Positions 7,200 through 13,778 of a stretch of DNA of 13,778 nucleotides are shown in pieces. The notes beneath the pieces were generated by a model that saw only the letters and a list, made by a program, of their open reading frames with translations, was not told where the DNA came from and did no database searches. The position numbers and the translations under genes were made by a program. Origin of the DNA: an uncultured Spirochaetales bacterium (GTDB lineage Bacteria > Spirochaetota > Spirochaetia > Sphaerochaetales > Sphaerochaetaceae); contig CAKQTF010000014.1 in assembly GCA_934276695.1 (NCBI GenBank), forward strand, positions 1 through 13,778, given 5' to 3'. The number at the start of each line of letters is the position of its first letter. Position 1 is the first letter of the stretch.

Positions 7200-8603
7200 T
7201 TAACCTTCGAAGTACCTCTGGGCATTGTTAAAGCAGATGTCCTTCACGATTCTTGACAGCATCTCCTCGTCATATGGAACCTCTCCATCCTCAACCCATG
7301 TTCCGAGAAGGTTGCAGAGTATGCGTCTGAAGTATTCATGTCTTGAATAAGAGAGGAATGATCTTGAATCTGTAAGCATTCCAATGAATGCAGGCAGCTG
7401 TCCGATGTTTGCAAGAACCTTCATCTGCTCTTCCATTCCATCCTTATGATCACAGAACCACCATGCAGATCCGAGCTGGATCTTTCCTCTTATTCCGCCG
7501 CCCTGGTAGCATCCCATAAGAGTTCCAAGAGAGTAGTAATCCTTAGGATTCAGGGAGTAGAATATCGTCTTCGGTATCTCATTTGTCTCAGAGAGAGCAC
7601 CCATGAATGCTGATACTCCTGCTGCAAGCTCCTTATCATGAGATGCATCGTAGCCCGTATCAGGTCCAAGCTTTCTGAACATCCCTGGGTTATTGTCTCT
7701 TATTGATGCGAAATGCAGCTGCATAGCAACGTTTCTCTTGTTATAAGCTCTTGCAAGGGCAGACATCACATATGTCCTCCATGCATCAGCTTCTTCTGCT
7801 GTGACAGCTCCTCCAGACATCTTCTTCTCGAATATGCTGCTTACTGCGCTCTCACTCCAGAATGTATGAGGACATGTCACAAGTGCATGGTCAGAGGCCC
7901 TGCATCCCATCTCCACAAAGAAGTCAAGCCTGTTTTCAAGTGCCTTAACCAGGTCAGAAGCATTTCTGATTGCTATTCCTGATGCCTTCTCAAGCTTTCT
8001 GATGTACTCTGCGAAATCAGGCTTCTCGATATTGAGTGCCTTGTCAGGACGATATGATGGGATGACCTTAGCTGGGCATTTTCCTTCTGCTTTTATGATC
8101 TTGTGGTATTTTAGATCATCAGCTGGATCGTCAGTTGTCCCGACAGCATACACATTGAATTTCTTCATGATGCCGAATACAGATAGCTCAGGATCCTCTT
8201 TGAACTTCCTGTTTGCCTCTTCATAGATCTTCTTTGCATTCTTTCTGTTAAGAACATCATATATGCCGAAATAGCGCTGGAGCTCGAGATGTGTCCAGTG
8301 GTAAAGCGGATTGCCAACGAGGCTCTCCATCGTCTCAGCCCATGCCATGAACTTATCAAATGGATCAGCGTTCCCTGTGATGAGGTTCTCATCAAAGCCA
8401 GCAGTCCTTATCTGTCTCCACTTATAGTGATCTCCGCCTAGCCATGCATCGGATATCGTTGTGAAGCGCTTGTCTTCTGCAATCTGTGAAGGGATGAGAT
8501 GGCAGTGATAGTCGAAGATCGGCATATCTGCTGCATATTCATGATACAGCTTCTTTGCTGTATCATTCTTCAAAAGAAAATCCTTATCCATGAATTCTTT
8601 CAT
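7200..8603 (-). CDS. uxaC: Glucuronate/galacturonate isomerase
   Basis: Uronate isomerase, converting D-galacturonate to D-tagaturonate and D-glucuronate to D-fructuronate in the cytoplasm. It is 467 residues long, against about 470 in E. coli. The N-terminus (MDKDFLL, then MPIFDYHCHL at 27-36) matches the family, with the metal-binding HCH at 33-35. GNPLYHWTHLEL (98-108), a TDDP segment (157-160) and the C-terminal LTDSRSFLSYSRHEYFRRI pattern are hallmarks. The start is ATG 8603, with AGGAG at 8610-8614 and a 6-base gap; the in-frame ATG at 8627 has no ribosome binding site and adds eight unusual residues. It is the third gene of uxaB-uxaA-uxaC-iclR, and its stop lies one base before iclR. 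Confidence 0.96.
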   Translation of the reverse strand: MKEFMDKDFLLKNDTAKKLYHEYAADMPIFDYHCHLIPSQIAEDKRFTTISDAWLGGDHYKWRQIRTAGFDENLITGNADPFDKFMAWAETMESLVGNPLYHWTHLELQRYFGIYDVLNRKNAKKIYEEANRKFKEDPELSVFGIMKKFNVYAVGTTDDPADDLKYHKIIKAEGKCPAKVIPSYRPDKALNIEKPDFAEYIRKLEKASGIAIRNASDLVKALENRLDFFVEMGCRASDHALVTCPHTFWSESAVSSIFEKKMSGGAVTAEEADAWRTYVMSALARAYNKRNVAMQLHFASIRDNNPGMFRKLGPDTGYDASHDKELAAGVSAFMGALSETNEIPKTIFYSLNPKDYYSLGTLMGCYQGGGIRGKIQLGSAWWFCDHKDGMEEQMKVLANIGQLPAFIGMLTDSRSFLSYSRHEYFRRILCNLLGTWVEDGEVPYDEEMLSRIVKDICFNNAQRYFEG

Positions 8604-8628
8604 AATAATCTCCTGTAAAAGCATCAAA

Positions 8629-8652
8629 CAGGCATGACCTCTGCCATGCCTG
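8629..8652 (-). other. Intercistronic hairpin between uxaA and uxaC
   Basis: An 8-bp perfect inverted repeat (CAGGCATG at 8629-8636, CATGCCTG at 8645-8652) with an 8-base loop lies in the 54-base gap between uxaA and uxaC. On the minus strand the following sequence is only partly T-rich (TTTGATGCTTTT), so it is at best a weak terminator. It may be an RNA stability or processing element. Confidence 0.5.
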
Positions 8653-8657
8653 CATCA

Positions 8658-10169
8658 TTAAAGTATGACTCCATCCTTGAAAAGCGATATCTCGGAGTAG
8701 CCGTTTTCCTCATTCTTTGTCTTCTTTCCATTTGCAATGGAAGTAATCAGATCAAAAAGCTCATCTGTCACTGTTCCAGGATCCTTCTCAAGCATCATTC
8801 CTGCATTGAAATCAATCCAGTCAGCCTTCTTTGCTGCAAGTGCGCTGTTCGTTGCGATCTTAACTGTTGGAACCGGTGCCCCAAGCGGGGTTCCCCTCCC
8901 TGTTGTGAAGAGGATCATATGCGCTCCGGCGGCTGTCTGCGCTGTCGTTGAGACAATATCGTTTCCTGGGCCTAAGAGCAGGTTGAGTCCAGTCTCGTGG
9001 ACACGTTCGCCATAGCCAAGCACAGCATTGACCGGAGCTCTTCCGCCTTTCTGGACGCATCCGAGTGACTTATCCTCAAGCGTTGAGATCCCGCCAGCTT
9101 TATTGCCTGGGCTAGGGTTCTCATAGACAACCTGATCATGAGAGACAAAGTATTCCTTGAAGGAATTAATCAGAGAGACAATCTTCTCGTATGTCTGCCT
9201 GTCCTTTGCTCTGTTCATCAGCATCTGCTCTGCTCCGAACATCTCAGGTACTTCTGTGAGGATAGCTGTTCCGCCCATGGCTGTGAGCTCATTGCAGAAT
9301 CTGCCCACAAGCGGATTGGCCGTTATTCCGGAAAGACCGTCTGAGCCTCCGCATTTGAATCCTACGACAAGCTTTGACATAGGCTCTGTGGTGCGTCTGT
9401 CCTTTTTTATCACCTCTGCGATTTCACTCATCAGGGCCTTTGCATCCCTGATCTCATCTTCGCTCTCCTGGCACACAAGGAACTTCACGCGCTCCGTATC
9501 AACATCGCCGAGGAGCTCCTTGAATCCTGCCATTGTATTGTTCTCACATCCAAGCCCAAGGACCAGTACTCCGCCTGCATTCGGATGATGCACGAGATCT
9601 GCAAGGATATGCCTTGTGTTCTCATGGTCTTCTCCCATCTGAGAGCAGCCATATGGATGAGTCCATGCATGCACTCCATCCTCAATGCCTAGTGTCTCAT
9701 TGCCCCAGGCTGCAAGCTTATTAGCAATCTGGTTGACGCATCCGACGGTCGGTATAATCCACAGACCGTTCCTGATCCCGATTGCGCCGTTCTTCCTCCT
9801 GTATGCCTGGATGACAGGAGTATGGCCTTCCCATCGCTTCCTGTCTTCCTCTGCCTCGCGGAGGCATTCCCTGGCTGCTTCTTCATCATAGCTGTAGCTT
9901 GCACTCTCGCTAAGGAGGGTATGGATATTGAAAGCATGAACATGCGTACCCTTTGCAATATCCTCCTTTGCTGCTCCGATAGGATATCCATACTTGATTA
10001 TGGGTTCATCCTTCTTTATGTCTTTCAGTGCAACCTTGTGCCCTGCAGGTATATCTGTAAGAAGCGTGAAGGTGTCGCCATCTACATTGACTACATCACC
10101 TTTGAACAGCGTCTGCACAGCAACTGCGACATTATCGCGCGGAGTGATCTTTATGAGCTTGTTTTCCAT
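8658..10169 (-). CDS. uxaA: Altronate dehydratase
   Basis: Catalyses D-altronate to 2-keto-3-deoxygluconate plus water. It is a full-length single-chain UxaA of 503 residues (about 495 in E. coli), not the split form. The N-terminal SAF domain covers about residues 11-90 and includes PAGHKVAL (41-48) and GTHVHAFNI (74-82). The C-terminal catalytic region carries IRNGLWIIPTVGCVN (132-146), HPYGCSQMGEDHENT (171-185), LGLGCENN (204-211) and FKCGGSDGLSGITANP (271-286). The cysteines at 144, 175, 208 and 273 are candidates for metal or catalytic roles; I cannot tell which from the sequence. The start at 10169 has AAGGA seven bases upstream. The gap to the uxaB stop is 13 bases, so the two are co-transcribed. 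Confidence 0.96.
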   Translation of the reverse strand: MENKLIKITPRDNVAVAVQTLFKGDVVNVDGDTFTLLTDIPAGHKVALKDIKKDEPIIKYGYPIGAAKEDIAKGTHVHAFNIHTLLSESASYSYDEEAARECLREAEEDRKRWEGHTPVIQAYRRKNGAIGIRNGLWIIPTVGCVNQIANKLAAWGNETLGIEDGVHAWTHPYGCSQMGEDHENTRHILADLVHHPNAGGVLVLGLGCENNTMAGFKELLGDVDTERVKFLVCQESEDEIRDAKALMSEIAEVIKKDRRTTEPMSKLVVGFKCGGSDGLSGITANPLVGRFCNELTAMGGTAILTEVPEMFGAEQMLMNRAKDRQTYEKIVSLINSFKEYFVSHDQVVYENPSPGNKAGGISTLEDKSLGCVQKGGRAPVNAVLGYGERVHETGLNLLLGPGNDIVSTTAQTAAGAHMILFTTGRGTPLGAPVPTVKIATNSALAAKKADWIDFNAGMMLEKDPGTVTDELFDLITSIANGKKTKNEENGYSEISLFKDGVIL

Positions 10170-10182
10170 GAGCTGATCCTTA

Positions 10183-11664
10183 TTATAGAACTGATTTGAT
10201 TGTCTCAGTCATTCCGTTGTCCCAGATTGATTTCAGATAGGATGCTACCTTATCTGTAAGTCCTGGAACCTCTCTCAGGTCCTGTCCCCACCATTCAGTC
10301 TTTGAAAGGACTGCATCTGCAATCTTCTGGCTCTTCTTGCCGTTGCAGCAGTATTCTGCACTGTACAGGTCAGCGAATGCCTTCAGGATCTCCGGATTGT
10401 CCTTGATTGCATACTCATCATTTCCTCTCTTACCGATCAGAGCTGTTCCGTCTGTCTCTTTTCCTTCATAGAAGGAGATCAGGGCAGCAAGTCCGAGTGT
10501 CAGTACTGCAGGTAGCTCATGTTTCTTCTCATAGTATGAGAGAAGGGAAGGAAGATCCCTTGTCTTATACTTCGATACGGAATTGAGTGAGATTGAAAGG
10601 AGCAGATGGACGATGTACGGATTTGCGAATCTCTCAAGCACATCATTTGCATACTGCACAAGCTGGTCCTTATCTCCATCCATTGAAGGGATTATCTCTT
10701 CGAATATGCCTTTCTTCATCATAGGGAAAACAAGGTCTGATTTGATGCATTCCTCTACAGTGTTGAGCCCTGTCTGGTATGCGGCAAGAACACTCATGGT
10801 GTGTGCGCCATTAAGGATTCTTACTTTTCTTGTTCTGTAGAATGACATGTCATCTGTCCAGATCACATTCACTCCTGCCTTTGCTGTCGGAAGCTCATCC
10901 TCATGAGTCTTCTTATGGCACTCGATTACCCAGAGAAGGAAGATCTCTGCGCTGTCGAGGAGGTTGTCCTGATAGCCTAGGCGCTCGCAGATTGCTGCTG
11001 CTTCAGCTCTTGGATACCCCGGGACAATCCTGTCTACAAGCGAATTGCAGAAATCACATGCATTCTCGACCCAGCTGATGAATCCGCTCTCAAGATTCCA
11101 TTCAGCTGCATACTGCAGGACAATCCTTCTGAGGTTGTCTCCGTTCTTATCAATCAGCTCGCATGGAATAAGTATGATTCCCTTGTCCTCAGCACCATTG
11201 AATGCCTTATATCTATTGTAAAGGAATGCTGTGACCTTTCCTGGGTAGCTTACCTGTGGCCTGTCCTCAAGCTTATCCCCTTCATGGTATGCAATACCTG
11301 CCTCTGTTGTATTTGAGATGATGAATCTCAGGTCTGGATTCCCAGCCTGCGCAATATATGAGTCAAAATCCTCATATGGGTTGATGCATCCTCTCACTGA
11401 TGTGATCTTCCTGAATTCCTCAACAGGCTTTCCCTGCTGTACGCCTCTAAGCACAGTTGTGTAAAGGCCGTTCTGCTCATTGATCATCTTTCCCATGCCC
11501 TGAGCGAGCGGCTGTACCATCATCACATCGCCGTTGAAGCCGCCTTTCTCGTTGAGCTGGTCGATGATCCAGTCGACAAAAGCTCTGAGGAAGTTTCCTT
11601 CTCCGAACTGAAGCACTTTGATGGGCCTTTCTGTTTTCACTGTTGTTTCCTGAATACTCTTCAT
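10183..11664 (-). CDS. uxaB: Tagaturonate reductase (altronate oxidoreductase)
   Basis: NAD-dependent reduction of D-tagaturonate to D-altronate. It belongs to the polyol-specific long-chain dehydrogenase (mannitol dehydrogenase) family and has 493 residues, slightly over the E. coli protein. The N-terminal nucleotide-binding segment is LQFGEGNFLRAFVDWIID (18-35), and the catalytic Lys-Asn-His set is in RKVRILNGAHT (279-289: Lys280, Asn285, His288). The QFGEGNFLRAF form and the galacturonate-type neighbours favour UxaB over fructuronate reductase UxuB. No uxuA/uxuB is in the window, so the glucuronate branch would need genes elsewhere. The start at 11664 is supported by AAAGGAG at 11673-11679, eight bases upstream. 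It is the first gene of the operon, facing the sensor gene. Confidence 0.95.
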   Translation of the reverse strand: MKSIQETTVKTERPIKVLQFGEGNFLRAFVDWIIDQLNEKGGFNGDVMMVQPLAQGMGKMINEQNGLYTTVLRGVQQGKPVEEFRKITSVRGCINPYEDFDSYIAQAGNPDLRFIISNTTEAGIAYHEGDKLEDRPQVSYPGKVTAFLYNRYKAFNGAEDKGIILIPCELIDKNGDNLRRIVLQYAAEWNLESGFISWVENACDFCNSLVDRIVPGYPRAEAAAICERLGYQDNLLDSAEIFLLWVIECHKKTHEDELPTAKAGVNVIWTDDMSFYRTRKVRILNGAHTMSVLAAYQTGLNTVEECIKSDLVFPMMKKGIFEEIIPSMDGDKDQLVQYANDVLERFANPYIVHLLLSISLNSVSKYKTRDLPSLLSYYEKKHELPAVLTLGLAALISFYEGKETDGTALIGKRGNDEYAIKDNPEILKAFADLYSAEYCCNGKKSQKIADAVLSKTEWWGQDLREVPGLTDKVASYLKSIWDNGMTETIKSVL

Positions 11665-11756
11665 TGCATATTCTCCTTTGCAATCAATCCGCTTATTATC
11701 TAATATCTGCTGTTTTATGGAAAACTGAAATTCAGTAGTACAAACTGAGGGCTTTC

Positions 11757-11783
11757 ATAAAACGGAACTTTGTTTCATTTTAT
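11757..11783. promoter_or_regulatory. KdgR-like operator
   Basis: An interrupted palindrome with arms ATAAAACGGAAC (11757-11768) and GTTTCATTTTAT (11772-11783) around TTT; 10 of 12 arm positions are complementary. The right half TGTTTCATT fits all nine positions of the enterobacterial KdgR box as I recall it (AATRAAAYRNYRTTTYATT); the left half fits six of nine. It is a natural target for the IclR-family protein encoded at the end of the same operon. Confidence 0.6.
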
Positions 11784-11799
11784 CGTTAGCCTGTATAAT
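11770..11799 (+). promoter_or_regulatory. Candidate promoter of the sensor gene
   Basis: TTGTTT (11770-11775) and a perfect TATAAT (11794-11799) are separated by 18 bases. The start of transcription would be near 11806, leaving a leader of about 124 bases before the GTG start. The -35 box lies inside the KdgR-like palindrome, so a bound regulator should block this promoter. Confidence 0.5.
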
Positions 11800-11929
11800 C
11801 TGTCAATGTTTATTCTTTGTACTAAAACGCTGAGCATATCGTGCCGGATGTCTGAATACTGCAAATCAAAATGTTTTTTCTTGAAAGAAATATCAGTTTA
11901 TTGCCATAATCATTCTAAAGGAGAGAATA

Positions 11930-13778
11930 GTGGGTAATAGGATCGGTTTTCTGCTTGCAACGCTGCATCAGGGCTCAGGCGCTAATGTATGGAAGCTCGT
12001 TGCAAATGAAGCGGCAAAGCATAAAAATGATTCTGTGTTTCTGTTTCCAGGAGGACGACTGGATTTCCCTGATGAGAATGAGTATCTGAAGAACCAGATC
12101 TACTCACTTGCAAATGAGCATAATCTTGATGGTGCGATAATATGGTCATCAACGCTTACCGGCGCAGTATCCGGTGACGAGAGCGCAGCTTTTGTTGAGA
12201 ACAAGGCAAAGCGCATGCCTGCTGTTTCAATAGGCCAGAAGATCGAAGGCATTCCTGCTGTCGACTTCGATGCTTATTCTGGCCTTTACCAGATCATGCT
12301 GCATTTCATAAAAGAGCATGGATCCAGGAGAATAGCCTTTCTCCGAGGCCCAGAGCATCATCTGAGCGCTGAGAGAAGGTTCCAGGCATATAAGGATGCC
12401 CTTTCTGATAATGGCATACCATATAACCCGATTCTTGTCTCATCGCCTAGGCCATGGAGCGAAGGTGAGGCTGCGATAAGGGAGCTTGTGAATGACCGGA
12501 AGCTAAGGCCTGGATTTGATTTTGATACGCTTGTGGCTCCTTCTGATATGATGCTGTTCCATGCTGCAAAGTACCTTGAAGAGCAGTGCGTGCTGATTCC
12601 GGACCAGCTCAGGACAGCCGGATTCAATGACAGTGAGGAGAACATACTCAACAGTGTTGCTGCGACTACTGTTAAGATGCCGATAAAGGCTTTGGTATCA
12701 GCAAGCTTCTCTATGCTTATATCATCAATAGAGAATGGAAGCGATGGGATATCAGATGTAATGCTGCCATCAGAGCTTGTTCTCCGCCAGAGCTGCGGAT
12801 GCACGGACTCGTTCGGAGGGGAGGAGAATGCAAGGCGTGATATCGTTGATTTCGATTCTCTCAAAGGATGGCTTCAGCGCAGTGTTGATAGTGAGCCTGC
12901 ATATCTTGCGATTGTGACAATACTTGAATCCCTTTATATCAGGCCAGGCTTCATCAGGGAGGAGCGGCTCAGGGATCTTACTGAGCAGTTCTTCTCATCG
13001 GGCGGTTCTCCCTCTATCCTTATTGAAAGCCTTAAGTGGGCAGAGAAGGTCCTGGATTTAGAGATGAAGGACCCAAGCGCAAAGGACAGGCTCTACGGAA
13101 TTGCCATGCAGCAGATGTCCAGAATAAGCGCAATGAGGGCCTATGAGCGCCACCAGGTCACAAAAAAACTGAATTCATTCAAGAATGGGCTACTTTCAGT
13201 ATCCTCAATAGACCATCTTATAGATTCCATCTCATCCTCTCTTCCTTCACTTGGCATAGAGAAGGCATTCATCATGCTTTACAAAGATGATGACTATACG
13301 ACAATGCGTGGAGGATTCTCAGGGGATGACATCATAAAGACCTGTGTGGATTTCCCGCGCCAGCTGATCATTGATGATGAGCATAGGAGTGAGATCGCGC
13401 CTGGCGTATATGTTGTTGAGCCTCTGAATTATCTGAATCAGGAGCTTGGATATCTCCTTATGAAGGTGAATGCCCCTGAGGGATTCGTTCTTGAGGATAT
13501 AAGATCATCAATCTCATCGTCACTCAAGGGAATAAGCCTTTTTGAGGATGAGATGAGGCGCAGTGAGCTTGCAGAGGAGACTGAGCGTAAGGTCAGTGAG
13601 TTCTATGCGAATCTGTCAGAAGGACTGAAGGAGCCGCTCTCTGCGCTTGCCTCGCTTGCAGGAGCGCCTTCTGTTGATAGGGATGCGCTCCTGTCAAATG
13701 TCATAAAGGCCGAGCATCTTCTTGAGCTCTCAATGACAGAGCGTGGAGAAGAGCAGCTTGACTGCTCTGTGATATCGC
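11930..13778 (+). CDS. Sugar-binding sensor/regulator with degenerate histidine-kinase-like segment, 3' partial
   Basis: Open from GTG 11930 to the window end (616 codons, incomplete). AAAGGAGA at 11917-11924, five bases upstream, supports the GTG start. Residues 1 to about 285 form a LacI/periplasmic-binding-protein-like domain (IGFLLATLHQGSGANVWK at the start, HGSRRIAFLRGP in the middle, IPDQLRTAGFND later) without the LacI DNA-binding head. It ends in QSCGC (Cys289, Cys291), a junction I associate with LacI-sensor fusions of spirochaetes and clostridia. Residues about 300-415 are helical. Residues about 415-530 look like a GAF-type fold. Then comes a coiled-coil and FYANLSEGLKEPLSAL (558-573), which aligns with the dimerisation motif of histidine kinases but has Glu564 where the phosphorylated His belongs. 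No signal peptide or membrane segment is seen, so it is cytoplasmic. The missing C-terminus probably holds an ATPase-like and/or DNA-binding domain. Its position suggests uronate sensing; the ligand is inferred. Confidence 0.75.
   Translation, partial: MGNRIGFLLATLHQGSGANVWKLVANEAAKHKNDSVFLFPGGRLDFPDENEYLKNQIYSLANEHNLDGAIIWSSTLTGAVSGDESAAFVENKAKRMPAVSIGQKIEGIPAVDFDAYSGLYQIMLHFIKEHGSRRIAFLRGPEHHLSAERRFQAYKDALSDNGIPYNPILVSSPRPWSEGEAAIRELVNDRKLRPGFDFDTLVAPSDMMLFHAAKYLEEQCVLIPDQLRTAGFNDSEENILNSVAATTVKMPIKALVSASFSMLISSIENGSDGISDVMLPSELVLRQSCGCTDSFGGEENARRDIVDFDSLKGWLQRSVDSEPAYLAIVTILESLYIRPGFIREERLRDLTEQFFSSGGSPSILIESLKWAEKVLDLEMKDPSAKDRLYGIAMQQMSRISAMRAYERHQVTKKLNSFKNGLLSVSSIDHLIDSISSSLPSLGIEKAFIMLYKDDDYTTMRGGFSGDDIIKTCVDFPRQLIIDDEHRSEIAPGVYVVEPLNYLNQELGYLLMKVNAPEGFVLEDIRSSISSSLKGISLFEDEMRRSELAEETERKVSEFYANLSEGLKEPLSALASLAGAPSVDRDALLSNVIKAEHLLELSMTERGEEQLDCSVIS

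Larger units (their letters stand above)
11665..11929. promoter_or_regulatory. Divergent control region between uxaB and sensor gene
   Basis: This 265-base AT-rich gap holds a KdgR-like palindrome (11757-11783) and a plus-strand promoter candidate overlapping it. It also has GTTTTATG half-sites at 11712-11719 (plus) and, on the minus strand, within 11753-11763. A short palindrome lies at 11724-11736. A convincing uxaB promoter could not be fixed: an AT-rich stretch near 11695-11705 could supply a -10, but no -35 stands out. The stretch from about 11810 to 11910 shows no clear structure. Confidence 0.6.

Noticed and set aside
7199..7225. Upstream iclR start at 7225
   Set aside because: No ribosome binding site, and it overlaps uxaC; ATG 7198 has GAAGG upstream and ideal operon spacing.
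11806..11937. 43-codon ORF overlapping the sensor start, cysteine-rich
   Set aside because: There is no ribosome binding site, its ATG falls at the predicted transcript start, and it has no recognisable domain; it most likely reflects leader sequence open by chance.
12358..12864. 168-residue ORF on the minus strand
   Set aside because: It lies wholly inside the sensor gene, antisense to its sugar-binding domain, and shows no family features.

Overview
The window reads as part of a hexuronate (pectin-derived galacturonate/glucuronate) catabolism locus from an anaerobic, probably gut-associated bacterium of moderate GC. The style of the genes suggests a spirochaete (Treponema/Sphaerochaeta-like) or a clostridium: a sensor made of a LacI-type sugar-binding domain without its DNA-binding head, an AzgA-type purine permease beside adenine deaminase, and a MATE pump of the MepA/DinF kind. 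That assignment is an inference from gene families only. No tRNA, rRNA, CRISPR array, insertion sequence or integrase was seen.

Layout. (1) 1-1511, plus strand: the end of a 2-keto-3-deoxygluconate kinase (kdgK), an intrinsic terminator, then a cytoplasmic SGNH acetylesterase of the rhamnogalacturonan acetylesterase type. (2) 1546-4790: adenine deaminase (ade, minus) and an AzgA-type purine permease (plus) diverge from a 200-base AT-rich region holding three copies of a 14-bp motif, two of them as an inverted pair followed by a T-run. (3) 4934-6337, plus: a MATE transporter, preceded by a terminator whose loop sequence is partly repeated in the gene's own leader. (4) 6364-11664, minus: a compact operon uxaB-uxaA-uxaC-iclR closed by an intrinsic terminator. 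(5) 11665-11929: a divergent control region with a KdgR-like palindrome. (6) 11930 to the window end, plus, GTG start: a large sensor/regulator with a sugar-binding domain, a helical/GAF-like middle and a histidine-kinase-like segment in which the phosphorylatable histidine is replaced by glutamate.

How the genes fit together. UxaC isomerises galacturonate/glucuronate to tagaturonate/fructuronate. UxaB reduces tagaturonate to altronate, UxaA dehydrates altronate to 2-keto-3-deoxygluconate (KDG), and KdgK phosphorylates KDG. The KDPG aldolase and the uptake system are not in the window. The esterase would remove acetyl groups from imported pectic oligosaccharides. Two regulators flank the uxa operon: an IclR/KdgR-type protein encoded as its last gene, and the divergently encoded sensor. 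The adenine deaminase/permease pair is a separate purine-salvage module inserted between the two uronate blocks.
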